A stretch of 64,000 bases of DNA from positions 26,731 to 90,730 of the forward strand of contig JAJTCQ010000006.1 in assembly GCA_021323315.1 (NCBI GenBank), read 5' to 3'. Below, piece by piece: positions 23,918 to 32,996 of this stretch; position 1 is the stretch's first letter; each line of letters opens with the position of its first letter. Under the pieces are notes generated by a model. That model saw only the letters and a list, made by a program, of their open reading frames with translations, ran no database searches and was not told the origin of the DNA. This DNA is from Gaiellaceae bacterium (GTDB taxonomy: Bacteria; Actinomycetota; Thermoleophilia; Gaiellales; Gaiellaceae). The position numbers and the translations under genes were made by a program.

Positions 23918-25119
23918 GAGCAGCGGTCGTCGCGTACTCGGGCGGGCTCGACACGAGTTGCATCCTGGCGTGGCTCAAGGAGGACTGGTACGGGTTCGAC
24001 GAGGTCGTCGCGGTGCTCGTCGACGTCGGGCAGGAATTCGACCTCGAGGAATCGATCACGCGGGCGAAGGCCGCCCTCGCGGACGACGTCCTCCTCGTCG
24101 ATCGCAAGGACGCGTTCGCGGACGAGCAGTGCGCGCGGGCGATCCTGACCAACGCCCTCTACGAAGGGAAGTACCCGCTCGTGTCGGCTCTCTCCCGCCC
24201 CGTGATCGCCCAGGCGGTCGCCGAGATCGCGCTCCAGCTCGGTGCCGAGGCGGTCGTCCACGGCTGCACCGGCAAGGGCAACGACCAGCTGCGCTTCGAG
24301 CTCGCGTTCAAGGCGCATTCTCCGGGGGTGAAGGTGATCGCCCCGCTCCGCGACCGGATCTGGACGCGTGACGAGGAGATCGAGTACGCGGTCGCCAAGG
24401 GCGTCCCGGTCGTCCAGACGGCGGCGTCCCCGTTCTCGATCGACGAGAATCTGTTCGGGCGCGCGATCGAGGCCGGTGTCCTCGAGAACCCGTGGAACGC
24501 GCCGCCCGAGGAGCCGTACGCCCTGACGTCGGACCCGACGACCGCGCCGCCGCCGCTCGAGATCGTCGTCGCCTTCGAAAATGGCCTCCCAATCTCGCTG
24601 GACGGCGAGGAGCTGCCGCTCGCGGAGTTGATCGCGCATGTCAACCGGCTCGCTGGCGCGTACGGGATCGGGCGGATCGACATGATCGAGAACCGCGCGG
24701 TCGGCATCAAGAGCCGCGAGGTGTACGAGGCACCCGGCGCGATGACGCTCATCGCAGCCCACTCCGCGCTCGAGGACGTCGTCCTCACGAAGGACGAGGC
24801 GAGGCTCAAGCGACCGCTCGAGCAGCGCTGGACGGAGATCGTCTACGAGGGCCGGTGGTTCAGCCCGGCGCGCGAGGCGATCGACGCATTCGTCGACTCC
24901 ACGCAAGAGCTCGTCACGGGTGAGGTTCGACTCGAGCTGCGGCCGAACGCCCCGGTCGTCACGGGGCGCCGCTCGCCGCACATGCTGTACGCCACCGAGC
25001 TCGCCTCCTACGGCGCCGGCGAGACGTTCCCGCACGACGCTGCGGAGGGCTTTATCCGCATCTCGTCGCTCGAGACCGAATTGCACGCAGCGCGCGAGCG
25101 CGCCAAGATCGGCATGTGA
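23914..25119 (+). CDS. argG: Argininosuccinate synthase
   Basis: 401 residues, full length. ATP pyrophosphatase loop AYSGGLDTS at 7-15; aspartate/citrulline site [32 protein letters not shown]-terminal [13 protein letters not shown]. It joins citrulline and aspartate using ATP. ATGA overlap with argR. Since it needs citrulline and no argF is in this operon, ornithine carbamoyltransferase must be encoded elsewhere. Confidence 0.95.
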   Translation: MRAAVVAYSGGLDTSCILAWLKEDWYGFDEVVAVLVDVGQEFDLEESITRAKAALADDVLLVDRKDAFADEQCARAILTNALYEGKYPLVSALSRPVIAQAVAEIALQLGAEAVVHGCTGKGNDQLRFELAFKAHSPGVKVIAPLRDRIWTRDEEIEYAVAKGVPVVQTAASPFSIDENLFGRAIEAGVLENPWNAPPEEPYALTSDPTTAPPPLEIVVAFENGLPISLDGEELPLAELIAHVNRLAGAYGIGRIDMIENRAVGIKSREVYEAPGAMTLIAAHSALEDVVLTKDEARLKRPLEQRWTEIVYEGRWFSPAREAIDAFVDSTQELVTGEVRLELRPNAPVVTGRRSPHMLYATELASYGAGETFPHDAAEGFIRISSLETELHAARERAKIGM

Positions 25120-26348
25120 CGACTTGGCAGGGGCGGGTCGAGGGTTCCCTCGACCCCGACGTGTGGCGCTTTCTCCGCGTCGACGACGCCGAGCTTCTCC
25201 CGTACGACTGCGAGGCCACCGCCGAGCACGCGCGCAGGCTCGCAGCCGCAGGGCTGCTCACCGACGACGAGCTCGACGAGGCCGAGTCCCGGCTCGCGGA
25301 GATCGCGCAGGATCCCGACGGCTACCTCGAGTCCGACGAGGACGTCCACTCCGCGATCGAGCGGCTCCTCGGCGAGGTCGGCCGCAAGATCCACGCCGGG
25401 CGCTCGCGGAACGACCAGGTCGCGGCTGCGTTCCGAATGTACGTGCTCGACGCCTGCGCGGAGGCGCGCGAGGCGATCGACGCGCTCGCCCTCGTCGTCC
25501 TCTCGTTCGCCGAGTCGGAGACCGAGACGGTGATGCCGGGGTACACGCACCTCCAGCGCGCCCAGCCGGTGACGCTCGGACACCACTTGCTCGCGTGGGT
25601 CGAGATGCTCGACCGCGACCGGACGCGGTTCGCCGCGGCCGCCGAAGTCGCCGCTGAGAGCCCGCTGGGCGCCGGTGCCCTGGCCGGCTCGACGCTCGAG
25701 CTTCCGCCGCCTCCCGGGCAGATGCGCAATTCGATCGATGCGGTGGCCGATCGCGACTTCGCGCTCGACTACCTGTACGCCTCGGCCGTGCTGTTCACCC
25801 ACCTCTCGCGCATCGGCGAGGAGATCGTCCTCTGGGCGACGTCGGAGTTCGGGTTCGTGCGACTGCCGGAGAGCGCGGCGACGGGCTCGTCCATGATGCC
25901 GCAGAAGCTCAACCCCGATGTCGCCGAGCTGGTGCGCGGTAAGGCCGGGACGGTCATCGGACGCCTCACCGGGCTGCTCGCCACCGTGAAGGGGCTGCCG
26001 CTCGCCTACGACCGCGACCTGCAGGAGGACAAGGCCCCGGTCATCTCGACGCGACACGAGACGCGCCTCGCGCTCCGGGCGCTGACCGTGCTCGTGAGCG
26101 GGCTGGGGGTCGACCGCCCGCGCATGGCAAAGGCGGCGTCGGATCCGCTCCTGCTCGCGACGGACGCGGCCGAGGCGCTCGTGCGAGACGGCGTTCCCTT
26201 CCGGGACGCGCACGAGCAGGTTGCGGAGAGCGTCCGGAAGGGTTCGTTCAAGAAGCCGCGCAAGCGCGCGAAGCGCGGATCACCCGGCCCGGACGGGATC
26301 CGCGATGCGCTCGCTGACGCACGCCGGCGCTTCGTCGACAACCTCTAG
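25116..26348 (+). CDS. argH: Argininosuccinate lyase
   Basis: 410 residues. Fumarase/aspartase superfamily signature GSSMMPQKLNPDVAELVRGK, with AGRSRNDQVAAAFRMYV and PGYTHLQRAQPVTLGHHLLA. It splits argininosuccinate into arginine and fumarate. Last gene of the operon, overlapping argG by 4 bases. Near the C-terminus is a very basic stretch (GSFKKPRKRAKRG), unusual but with the fold otherwise complete. Confidence 0.94.
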   Translation: MTTWQGRVEGSLDPDVWRFLRVDDAELLPYDCEATAEHARRLAAAGLLTDDELDEAESRLAEIAQDPDGYLESDEDVHSAIERLLGEVGRKIHAGRSRNDQVAAAFRMYVLDACAEAREAIDALALVVLSFAESETETVMPGYTHLQRAQPVTLGHHLLAWVEMLDRDRTRFAAAAEVAAESPLGAGALAGSTLELPPPPGQMRNSIDAVADRDFALDYLYASAVLFTHLSRIGEEIVLWATSEFGFVRLPESAATGSSMMPQKLNPDVAELVRGKAGTVIGRLTGLLATVKGLPLAYDRDLQEDKAPVISTRHETRLALRALTVLVSGLGVDRPRMAKAASDPLLLATDAAEALVRDGVPFRDAHEQVAESVRKGSFKKPRKRAKRGSPGPDGIRDALADARRRFVDNL

Positions 26349-26437
26349 GGGTTGTCGCCTCGAAACACGTCAGCCCGAAGTCCGCGAGAGCTGCTCCCTG
26401 GTCCCTATCAGACGTCCCTGCGGCGCCAGGCCGGACT

Positions 26438-26458
26438 CGACGGCGGAGCCCCCCGTCG
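26438..26458 (+). terminator. Weak hairpin after the arg operon
   Basis: CGACGG (26438-26443) and CCGTCG (26453-26458) form a short GC stem 90 bases after the argH stop. There is no U-run. It may end the arg transcript or be rho-independent only in part. Confidence 0.35.
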
Positions 26459-26545
26459 CCGGGTTGCAAGTTGTCACAAAGCTGCGTGACGTCAGTGCGG
26501 CGCGGCGGCGTACTCGCTATGTCACCGACGTGAGCGGAGGTTCCG

Positions 26546-27247
26546 ATGAAGCGCATGCTCCTACTCGTTGCCGCAGGTCTGACCGTCGTCGCGCTCGCGG
26601 GCGCCGTCGGGCTCCCCGATCTCGCTGGCGCGCAGGATCCGGCGGACACACAGGACACCGTCACGGTCAGCGGTGTCGGCTCCGTCGACGCCGTTCCGAA
26701 CGAGGCGAAGATGTCGTTCGGCGCGGAAACGCGAGCCGCGACCGCGAAGGCTGCCGTCTCGGCGAACGCCGACACGATGCGGAAGATCCTGAACGCACTG
26801 CGCCAGGCCGGCGGACGCGAGCTCGCGACCGAGTGGGTGAGCGTCTACCCCTACACGGACGAGGCCGGGACGGTGAACGGCTACACGGCGTCGAACAGCG
26901 TGTCCGCCGTGAGCGACGTGGGAGACGCGCCTGCGCTCATCGACGCGGCCTCCGAGGCCGGCGCGAACCAGATCTCCGGACCCGGCCTCAGCTCCTCGAA
27001 CGCCGAGGCGCTCTACCGGCAGGCGCTCGGGAACGCGATCGACGATGCTCGGCTCGATGCCCAGGCGCTCGCCAGGGCCGCCGGCCGGTCGCTCGGTCCG
27101 ATCACCACGATCGTCGAGGGCGGCGTCTCCGGCGGGCCTGAGCCGCTCTACCGCGCCGAGGCGCAGGCTGCGGATTCGGCCACCCCGATCGTCCCCGGCG
27201 AGCAGGAAACCTCGGCAACGGTCAGCGTCACCTTCTCGCTGGGCTGA
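26546..27247 (+). CDS. Secreted SIMPL (DUF541) domain protein
   Basis: 233 residues with a clear signal peptide (MKRMLLLVAAGLTVVALAGAV, cut near AGAQ). The mature part is a SIMPL domain: VTVSGVGSVDAVPNEAKMSF, repeats of ATAKAAVSANADTM, and YTASNSVSAVSDV. SIMPL proteins are periplasmic or extracellular, often linked to oxidative stress, without defined activity. GGAGG lies 6 bases before the ATG. It stands alone between the arg terminator and its own hairpin. Confidence 0.82.
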   Translation: MKRMLLLVAAGLTVVALAGAVGLPDLAGAQDPADTQDTVTVSGVGSVDAVPNEAKMSFGAETRAATAKAAVSANADTMRKILNALRQAGGRELATEWVSVYPYTDEAGTVNGYTASNSVSAVSDVGDAPALIDAASEAGANQISGPGLSSSNAEALYRQALGNAIDDARLDAQALARAAGRSLGPITTIVEGGVSGGPEPLYRAEAQAADSATPIVPGEQETSATVSVTFSLG

Positions 27248-27265
27248 TCCGCGAGAACCCCTGGG

Positions 27266-27280
27266 GGCCGCTTCGCGGCC
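27266..27280 (+). terminator. GGCCGC-TTC-GCGGCC hairpin after SIMPL gene
   Basis: A perfect 6-bp stem with TTC loop begins 19 bases after the stop. No U-run follows, but position and stability fit a terminator. Confidence 0.5.
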
Positions 27281-27337
27281 GCCTCTGCGCGACAGGACGG
27301 GCGCCGCCTTGGCGCGCACACACCGACTGGCCGGTTC

Positions 27338-28468
27338 GTGAAGATGGGCGGCATGTCGGAGACCATCGACCGCAGCGCTCGCGTCTCGACACTCGAGCTC
27401 TTCTTCGACCTCGTCTTCGTCTTCACGATCACGCAGCTGACGGGCGTCCTGGTCGCGGGTGGGGACGCGGCGAGCGCGCTCCAGGTGGTCGTGATGCTGG
27501 CCGTGATCTGGTGGATGTACGACGGCTACGCGTGGCTGACGAACGCGATCGCAACCGACCTGCTGCGCTTCCGGCTCCTGCTCCTCGGCGGGATGGGCGC
27601 GTTCCTCGTCATCGCGCTCGCCATCCCGAGCGCGTACGACTCGACCGGCCTCGCGTTCGGGCTCGCGTATGCGGTTGTCGTCCTCCTTCACGCAGGCATG
27701 TACGCCAAGGGCACCTCCGTCTCCGAGGTGGCGGCGATCCTTCGAATCGTCCCCTTCAATCTCACGGCTGCGGGGATGGTGCTTCTCGGGGGCGCCCTCG
27801 GGGGCCGACCGCAGGATCTCCTGTGGGGCGGGGCCGCGCTCCTTCTCTGGCTCACGCCCTGGCTCACGAGCACCGAGGGCTTCGTCATCGCGGCCGAGCA
27901 CTTCTGCGAGCGGCACGGCCTGGTGATCATCGTCGCCCTCGGGGAGTCGATCGTCGTGATCGGCGCAGGCGCGGTCGGCGTCCCGCTCGATCCTCGGCTC
28001 GCGGTCGTGGCCCTGCTCTCGCTCGCGTTGAGTGCCGCGCTGTGGTGGCTGTACTTCCGCGACGAGCAGGCTGTCGAGCACGCGATGAAAGCGGCGTCGG
28101 ACGATCGGCGCGCGCGCCTCGCGCTCGTCGGGTTCGGCTACTGGCACTACGGTTTGCTCCTGGGGGTCGTCGCGCTCGCTGCAGGGCTCAAGAAGGCGAT
28201 CGGAGACCCGTACGAACCGCTCGCCGGCTGGATCGGGACCGAGCTCGGCGTCGGCGTCGCGCTCTTCACGGTTTGCACCGTCGGCTTCCGCACGACGCTT
28301 GGCATCGGTGTCAGCCGCTCACGGCTCGTCGCGGCGGCCGCTGCGCTCGCGACGATCCCGATCGGAACCGAGTGGTCGGCCGTGGGCGAGCTCGCCGTGC
28401 TCACGGCGATCGTCGTCGCCGCCCTCGTGATCGAGGCCAGACACGCGGTCGAGCTTCCCGGCGCCTGA
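27338..28468 (+). CDS. LtrA family (low temperature requirement A) membrane protein
   Basis: 376 residues with about ten membrane helices. LtrA signature VSTLELFFDLVFVFTITQLT at the start, ESIVVIGAGA, WWLYFRDEQAVEHA and FGYWHYGLLLGVV. The family was named in Listeria for growth at low temperature; transport substrate unknown. Start could be GTG 27338, ATG 27344 or ATG 27353; no strong SD decides. Confidence 0.85.
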   Translation: MKMGGMSETIDRSARVSTLELFFDLVFVFTITQLTGVLVAGGDAASALQVVVMLAVIWWMYDGYAWLTNAIATDLLRFRLLLLGGMGAFLVIALAIPSAYDSTGLAFGLAYAVVVLLHAGMYAKGTSVSEVAAILRIVPFNLTAAGMVLLGGALGGRPQDLLWGGAALLLWLTPWLTSTEGFVIAAEHFCERHGLVIIVALGESIVVIGAGAVGVPLDPRLAVVALLSLALSAALWWLYFRDEQAVEHAMKAASDDRRARLALVGFGYWHYGLLLGVVALAAGLKKAIGDPYEPLAGWIGTELGVGVALFTVCTVGFRTTLGIGVSRSRLVAAAAALATIPIGTEWSAVGELAVLTAIVVAALVIEARHAVELPGA

Positions 28469-28477
28469 CGGCGCTGT

Positions 28478-28506
28478 TTGACCTCGTCCAGCCCGGGCGC
28501 TAAGGT
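28478..28506 (+). promoter_or_regulatory. Promoter of the ABC exporter leader
   Basis: TTGACC (28478-28483) and TAAGGT (28501-28506) are separated by exactly 17 bases. The start site would be about 28513-28515, at the GTG of a 7-residue ORF. Confidence 0.6.
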
Positions 28507-28514
28507 GGCGGGCT

Positions 28515-28538
28515 GTGAAGCTCCTCGCGCGTATCTGA
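28515..28538 (+). CDS. Seven-residue leaderless leader peptide (MKLLARI)
   Basis: GTG-AAG-CTC-CTC-GCG-CGT-ATC-TGA begins at the predicted transcript start, so it would be translated as a leaderless ORF. It ends 2 bases before a stable hairpin, the geometry of ribosome-mediated attenuation. The peptide is too short for homology; the call rests on position. Confidence 0.4.
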   Translation: MKLLARI

Positions 28539-28540
28539 GA

Positions 28541-28592
28541 CACCGGTTGCCGGGGCCCACCGGTGGCTCTTTTGAGATCTCTCAAAGGAGCC
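28541..28592 (+). promoter_or_regulatory. Two leader hairpins, probable attenuator of the ABC exporter operon
   Basis: Hairpin 1: CACCGGT (28541-28547) pairs with ACCGGTG (28559-28565) and is followed closely by TTTT, like a terminator. Hairpin 2: GGCTCTTTTGAGA (28565-28577) pairs with TCTCAAAGGAGCC (28580-28592) over 13 bp with one U-G wobble; its 3' arm hides an AAAGGAG. The hairpins share base 28565, so they compete at the boundary. No known riboswitch core was recognised. Confidence 0.5.
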
Positions 28593-28649
28593 GGGGCCGG
28601 GCACTGGCTTACACGTTTCTCGCTACGCAGTTTCACGAAGGAGCCACAG

Positions 28650-29510
28650 ATGATCGACACGCAAGAAGCAGTCATGGAGGCCGTACCCGTTCGAAAGGAC
28701 GTGGCCGTCGAGGTGCGCGAGCTCCGCAAGGAGTTCGTGCTGCGCGACCGCAAGAAGGGCCGGTTCGGCAAGCGGACCCGGGTCGCCCTCGACGGCGTGA
28801 CGTTCTCGATGGAGCGGGGTGAGACCGTCGCGATCCTCGGCCAGAACGGCTCGGGGAAGTCGACGCTCGTTCGCCTGCTCTCCACCCTCCTGCTGCCGGA
28901 CGGGGGGTCGGCCCGGATCCTCGGCCACGACGTGGTCGCGGAGCACCGGGCCGTGCGCCGGGTCGTGAACCGCGTCTCGGTCGAGGCCTCGTTCTTCAAG
29001 AAGATGTCCGCTTCCGAGAACTTGAGCTACGCGGCGCGCTATTACGGCATGACCTCGAAGCAAACGCGCGAGAAGATCCCGGCGATCCTCGGGCGCGTCG
29101 GATTCCCGCACGACCGTCGGGACGAGCCGATGGAGAACCTCTCGCGCGGAATGCAGCAGAAGGTCGCACTCGCGCGGGCTCTGCTCACCTCGCCGGTGGT
29201 GCTCCTGCTGGACGAGCCGACGACGGGGCTCGATCCCCGCTCGAAACTCGAGGTGCAGGACTTCATCCGTGAGATCCGCACATCGCACGACTCGACGATC
29301 CTGCTCTGTACGCACGACCTCGGAGAGGCCGAGATCCTCGCCGAGCGCGTCGGCATCCTCGACCGGGGTCGGTTGCTCCTGCTCGAGCCGGCCGACGAGA
29401 TCAAGCAGCGCTACGGCGCGTCGACCCTCGAGGAAGCGTTCTTCGCCGCCACGGGACGCGAGTTCGAGGCCGAGCTGGACGAGGACGACGACCGGGAGGT
29501 GATGGCATGA
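28650..29510 (+). CDS. ABC transporter ATP-binding protein
   Basis: 286 residues from ATG 28650, with GAAGGAG 6 bases upstream; the track start 28563 lies in the leader hairpin. Walker A LGQNGSGKST, signature LSRGMQQKVALA, Walker B VLLLDEPTTGLDP, H-loop CTHDLGEAE. The acidic tail (EAELDEDDDREV) is unusual. First gene of a five-gene cluster; overlaps its permease by 4 bases. The substrate is not evident; antibiotic or lipid export is the usual role of such ABC-2 systems. Confidence 0.9.
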   Translation: MIDTQEAVMEAVPVRKDVAVEVRELRKEFVLRDRKKGRFGKRTRVALDGVTFSMERGETVAILGQNGSGKSTLVRLLSTLLLPDGGSARILGHDVVAEHRAVRRVVNRVSVEASFFKKMSASENLSYAARYYGMTSKQTREKIPAILGRVGFPHDRRDEPMENLSRGMQQKVALARALLTSPVVLLLDEPTTGLDPRSKLEVQDFIREIRTSHDSTILLCTHDLGEAEILAERVGILDRGRLLLLEPADEIKQRYGASTLEEAFFAATGREFEAELDEDDDREVMA

Positions 29511-30343
29511 AGGCTCTCATGGGAACGATGCGCGCCGAGCTCGTGGGCGCCGGCGGCGTCGTCGAGCGGAACGCCTATCTCACCAAGCGCTACATCTGGT
29601 GGGACGTCGCCTGGTTCGTCTGGACCGTCGCCAACACGCTGACGATCGTCTTCATCGCGAAAGGGATCGAGGCGACGGGCGGCTCGCTCGACGTCAACGC
29701 GACGATGACGACGCTGCTCATCGGCGCCGTCGTCTGGGCCTACCTCGGGATCCTCTTCGAGTTCCTCATGGAGACCGTCGCGTGGGAGCGCTGGGAGGGG
29801 ACGATCGAGTACACATTCATGGCCCCGCTCTCGCGTGCGATGCACCTGGCGGGCCAGGGCATCTTCGCGATCCTCTACGGGCTCCTGCGGGCGACGTTCC
29901 TGTTCATCATCTGCGCGTTCGTCTTCTTCGACCTCGTGATCCCCGACGCCAACTACGTCGCGGCGCTCGTCGTGCTCATGGTCGCGTCGGTCTCGTTCAT
30001 CGGGATCGGGATGATGATGTCGGTGCTGCCGCTCATCTCCCCCGAGAAGGGCACGCAGCTGGGGTTTGTCGCCCAGGGGACCCTGCTCGTGGTGTCCGGT
30101 GTCTACTACCCGGTCGAGGTGCTTCCGGGCTGGATGCAGGCGATCGCGACGATCTCGCCCGCGACGTACGCGCTCGACGGCATCCGCGAGGCGATCCTCG
30201 AGGGTCAGGGGCTCACTGCGATGTGGGACGAGCTGTGGCCGCTGATCATCATCGGCGTCGTCTCGATCCCGCTCGGCCTCTGGGTCTTCTCGCGCGGGGA
30301 GCAGTACGCGAAGAAGCACGGGAAGCTCAAGCGGAGCGGGTGA
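29507..30343 (+). CDS. ABC-2 type transporter permease
   Basis: 278 residues, six predicted membrane helices, with the ABC-2 C-terminal signature VSGVYYPVEVLPGWMQAIAT and ISPATYALDGIREAILEG. Pairs with the preceding ATPase. Its stop overlaps the ATG of the second ATPase (TGATG). Confidence 0.88.
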   Translation: MKALMGTMRAELVGAGGVVERNAYLTKRYIWWDVAWFVWTVANTLTIVFIAKGIEATGGSLDVNATMTTLLIGAVVWAYLGILFEFLMETVAWERWEGTIEYTFMAPLSRAMHLAGQGIFAILYGLLRATFLFIICAFVFFDLVIPDANYVAALVVLMVASVSFIGIGMMMSVLPLISPEKGTQLGFVAQGTLLVVSGVYYPVEVLPGWMQAIATISPATYALDGIREAILEGQGLTAMWDELWPLIIIGVVSIPLGLWVFSRGEQYAKKHGKLKRSG

Positions 30344-31323
30344 TGGACGCAGCGGTGCACGTCCAGGGCTTGCTGAAGGTCTTCGACGTCCCCGAGCGGG
30401 AACCCGGCCTGGTCGCCGCGGCGAAGAGCCTCGTCCGTCGCAAGACGCGCGAGGTGCGCGCCGTTGACGCGATCTCGTTCGAGGTCGCGCCCGGCGAGGT
30501 CGTCGGCTTCCTCGGCCCGAACGGCGCCGGCAAGACGACCACGCTGAAGATGCTCTCCGGTCTCCTCTATCCGACCGGCGGCACGGGGCTCGTCCTCGGC
30601 TATGTGCCCTCGAAACGACAGCGCGAGTTCCTGAGCCGGATCACCCTCGTCATGGGGAACCGCAATCAGCTGCAGTGGGACCTCCCCGCCCTCGACTCGT
30701 TCGAGCTCAACCGCGCGATCTACCGGATTCCGCGCGAGGACTTCGTGCCGATGCGCGACGAGCTCATCGAGTTGCTCGAAATCGGCGACCTCGTCCGCAA
30801 GCCGATCCGGCAGCTCTCCCTCGGTGAGCGCATGAAGGCGGAGATCGTCGGTGCGCTGCTCCACCGGCCGCAGGTCCTCTTCCTGGACGAGCCGACGATC
30901 GGCCTCGACGTGACGATGCAGAAGCGCATCCGGTCGTTCGTGGCCGACTACAACGCACGCTTCGGTGCGACCGTGCTGCTCACGAGCCACTACATGGCGG
31001 ATGTCGAGGCGCTGTGCAAGCGCGTCGTCGTCATCCACCATGGGCGGATCCTCTACGACGGCGCGTTGACGGGGCTCGCCGACACGTTCGCTGCGTACAA
31101 GACGATCGGGGTCGCGCTCGAGAACGGGCAGGCTGACCTGTCGCGCTACGGCGACGTCATCCACCGTGACGGCGACTGGATCACACTCCGCGTGCCGAAG
31201 GCCGAGACCTCGAGCATCACAGCCCAGCTCCTCGCCGACGAGGACGTGCTCGATCTGAACGTCGAGGACCCGCCGATCGAGGACGTCATCGAGCTCGTGT
31301 TCGCGCAGGAGAAGCCGGAGTGA
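30343..31323 (+). CDS. ABC transporter ATP-binding protein (second)
   Basis: 326 residues from ATG 30343 (track start 29599 is a shadow of the permease). Walker A FLGPNGAGKTTT, signature LSLGERMKAEIVGAL, Walker B VLFLDEPTIGLDV, switch TSHYMADVEALC. It has an N-terminal extension and the signature variant LSLGER typical of ATPases serving DUF990-type ABC-2 permeases, two of which follow. Confidence 0.9.
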   Translation: MDAAVHVQGLLKVFDVPEREPGLVAAAKSLVRRKTREVRAVDAISFEVAPGEVVGFLGPNGAGKTTTLKMLSGLLYPTGGTGLVLGYVPSKRQREFLSRITLVMGNRNQLQWDLPALDSFELNRAIYRIPREDFVPMRDELIELLEIGDLVRKPIRQLSLGERMKAEIVGALLHRPQVLFLDEPTIGLDVTMQKRIRSFVADYNARFGATVLLTSHYMADVEALCKRVVVIHHGRILYDGALTGLADTFAAYKTIGVALENGQADLSRYGDVIHRDGDWITLRVPKAETSSITAQLLADEDVLDLNVEDPPIEDVIELVFAQEKPE

Positions 31324-32168
31324 CAGTCGTCCCGGAGGCCGCGCCGCGCCGCGAGGCCGGCCGCTTCCGGTCGATGGTCGACCTCTATCTGACGACTGCC
31401 CGCACCGCGGTTCAGGCCGAGTTCCAGTACCGCACCGGCCACTACTTCTTCATGCTCGGCATGGTCGCCGAGCCGGTGATCTATCTCGTCGTCTGGACGA
31501 CGATCGCGGAGCAGCAGGGCGGCTCGGTCAACGGGCTCACCGCCGGGTACTTCGCGGCGTACTACATCGTCTGGACGCTCGTCCGGAACATGAACATCGT
31601 CTTCGGCGCCCCGTACTGGGAGTACCGGATACGCGAGGGGGACCTGAACCGCGACCTCCTGCGGCCGGTGCTACCGCTCCACTACGACATCGCGTGGTTC
31701 GCCGGCTGGAAGGTCGTGATGATCGTGCTCTGGATCCCGATCGCGATCGGGCTCTCGATCGCGTTCGACCCGACCCTCGACCCACGGCCCGCAGAAATAG
31801 CCACGTTCGCGGTTGCGATCTGGGGCGCCTACCTCATCCGCACGATGCTGCAGGAGAGTCTCGGGATGCTCTGCTTCTGGACGACGCGCGGGGCCGCGAT
31901 ATTCGACCTGTACATGATGACGGAGCTCCTCCTGTCCGGACGCCTCGTCCCGTTGCCGCTCATGCCGGACTGGGTGCAGGACGTCGCGCGGTTCCTCCCC
32001 TTCCAGTGGGCGTTCTACTTCCCGATCGAGAGCCTCGTCGGCGACCTGTCGAATGCCGAGCTCGTACGCGGCCTCTTCGTGCAGCTGCTCTGGATCCTCA
32101 TCGGCCTCGCGATCTTCCGTGTCGCCTGGCGGTTCGCGATCCGGCGCTACTCCGCGGTGGGAGGTTGA
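31320..32168 (+). CDS. ABC-2 family permease (DUF990-like)
   Basis: 282 residues, six helices. It has the family pattern AVQAEFQYRTGHYFFMLGMV near the start, YWEYRIREGDLNRDLLRPVLPLHYDIA (coupling loop), and FQWAFYFPIESLVGDLS. Overlaps the ATPase by 4 bases. Probably a heterodimer with the next permease. Confidence 0.85.
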   Translation: MTVVPEAAPRREAGRFRSMVDLYLTTARTAVQAEFQYRTGHYFFMLGMVAEPVIYLVVWTTIAEQQGGSVNGLTAGYFAAYYIVWTLVRNMNIVFGAPYWEYRIREGDLNRDLLRPVLPLHYDIAWFAGWKVVMIVLWIPIAIGLSIAFDPTLDPRPAEIATFAVAIWGAYLIRTMLQESLGMLCFWTTRGAAIFDLYMMTELLLSGRLVPLPLMPDWVQDVARFLPFQWAFYFPIESLVGDLSNAELVRGLFVQLLWILIGLAIFRVAWRFAIRRYSAVGG

Positions 32169-32955
32169 CCTGAACGCCTTCCGCGTCAGCTGGCTCTTCT
32201 TCAAGCTCGGCGTGCTGAACGAGCTGCAGTACCGCGTGAACTTCTTCGTTGCGCTCTTGCAGTCCGCTCTCGCGCTCGCCGTCGGCCTCGCCGTGCTCGC
32301 CCTCGTCTACTCCCAGACGGACGAGCTGAACGGGTGGACGCAGTCAGAGCTTCTCTGCCTGCTCGGCGTGCAGATCCTCATGGGCGGGTTGATCAAGACC
32401 TCGATCCAGCCGAACATGACGCGGCTGATCGAGGACGTGCGTGAGGGGAAGCTCGACTTCGCGCTCACGAAGCCGGAGGACGCGCAGGTCCTCGTCAGCG
32501 TGCGCGAGGTGCGGATCTGGCAGGTCATCGACGTTGCCTCCGGGCTGATCGTCCTGGGTGTCGGCCTATCGCGGATCACGACGGAGGTCGGGCTCGCCGA
32601 CACAGCCGCCTTCGGCGTGGCGCTTCTCCTGGGCGTCGTGCTCATCTACTGCTTCTGGCTCGTCATCGCGACCGTCGCTTTCTGGGTCGTGAACATGTGG
32701 CACGCGGTCGAGCTCTTCGACGGCGTGTTCCAGACCGGACGCTGGCCGATCGGCATCTACCCGGGATGGCTGCGCTACAGCGTGACGTTCCTCGTGCCGA
32801 TCGCGTTCGCCGTCACCGTGCCGGCGGAAGCGCTCACGTCCAGGCTCGACTGGGAGACGCTCGCCCTCGCCATCGGGTTCGCGGTCGTCTTCTTCACGTT
32901 CACGCGCTGGTTCTGGCGCTTCGGCCTCTCGCGCTACTCGGGCGCCTCGGCGTGA
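32119..32955 (+). CDS. ABC-2 family permease (DUF990-like), second subunit
   Basis: About 278 residues if GTG 32119 is used. The natural start may be CTG 32170 (LNAFRVSWLFFKLGVLNELQ), which has GGGAGG 7 bases upstream and matches where the paralogous permease begins. No ATG, GTG or TTG lies in frame between 32122 and the first helix. The coupling loop DVREGKLDFALTKPEDAQVLVS parallels the partner's EGDLNRDLLRP. Six helices; end of the five-gene cluster. Confidence 0.82.
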   Translation: MSPGGSRSGATPRWEVDLNAFRVSWLFFKLGVLNELQYRVNFFVALLQSALALAVGLAVLALVYSQTDELNGWTQSELLCLLGVQILMGGLIKTSIQPNMTRLIEDVREGKLDFALTKPEDAQVLVSVREVRIWQVIDVASGLIVLGVGLSRITTEVGLADTAAFGVALLLGVVLIYCFWLVIATVAFWVVNMWHAVELFDGVFQTGRWPIGIYPGWLRYSVTFLVPIAFAVTVPAEALTSRLDWETLALAIGFAVVFFTFTRWFWRFGLSRYSGASA

Positions 32956-32996
32956 CGGATTCCGCGCCCTTTCGCGCAGGCCTCGATGTACTTCAC

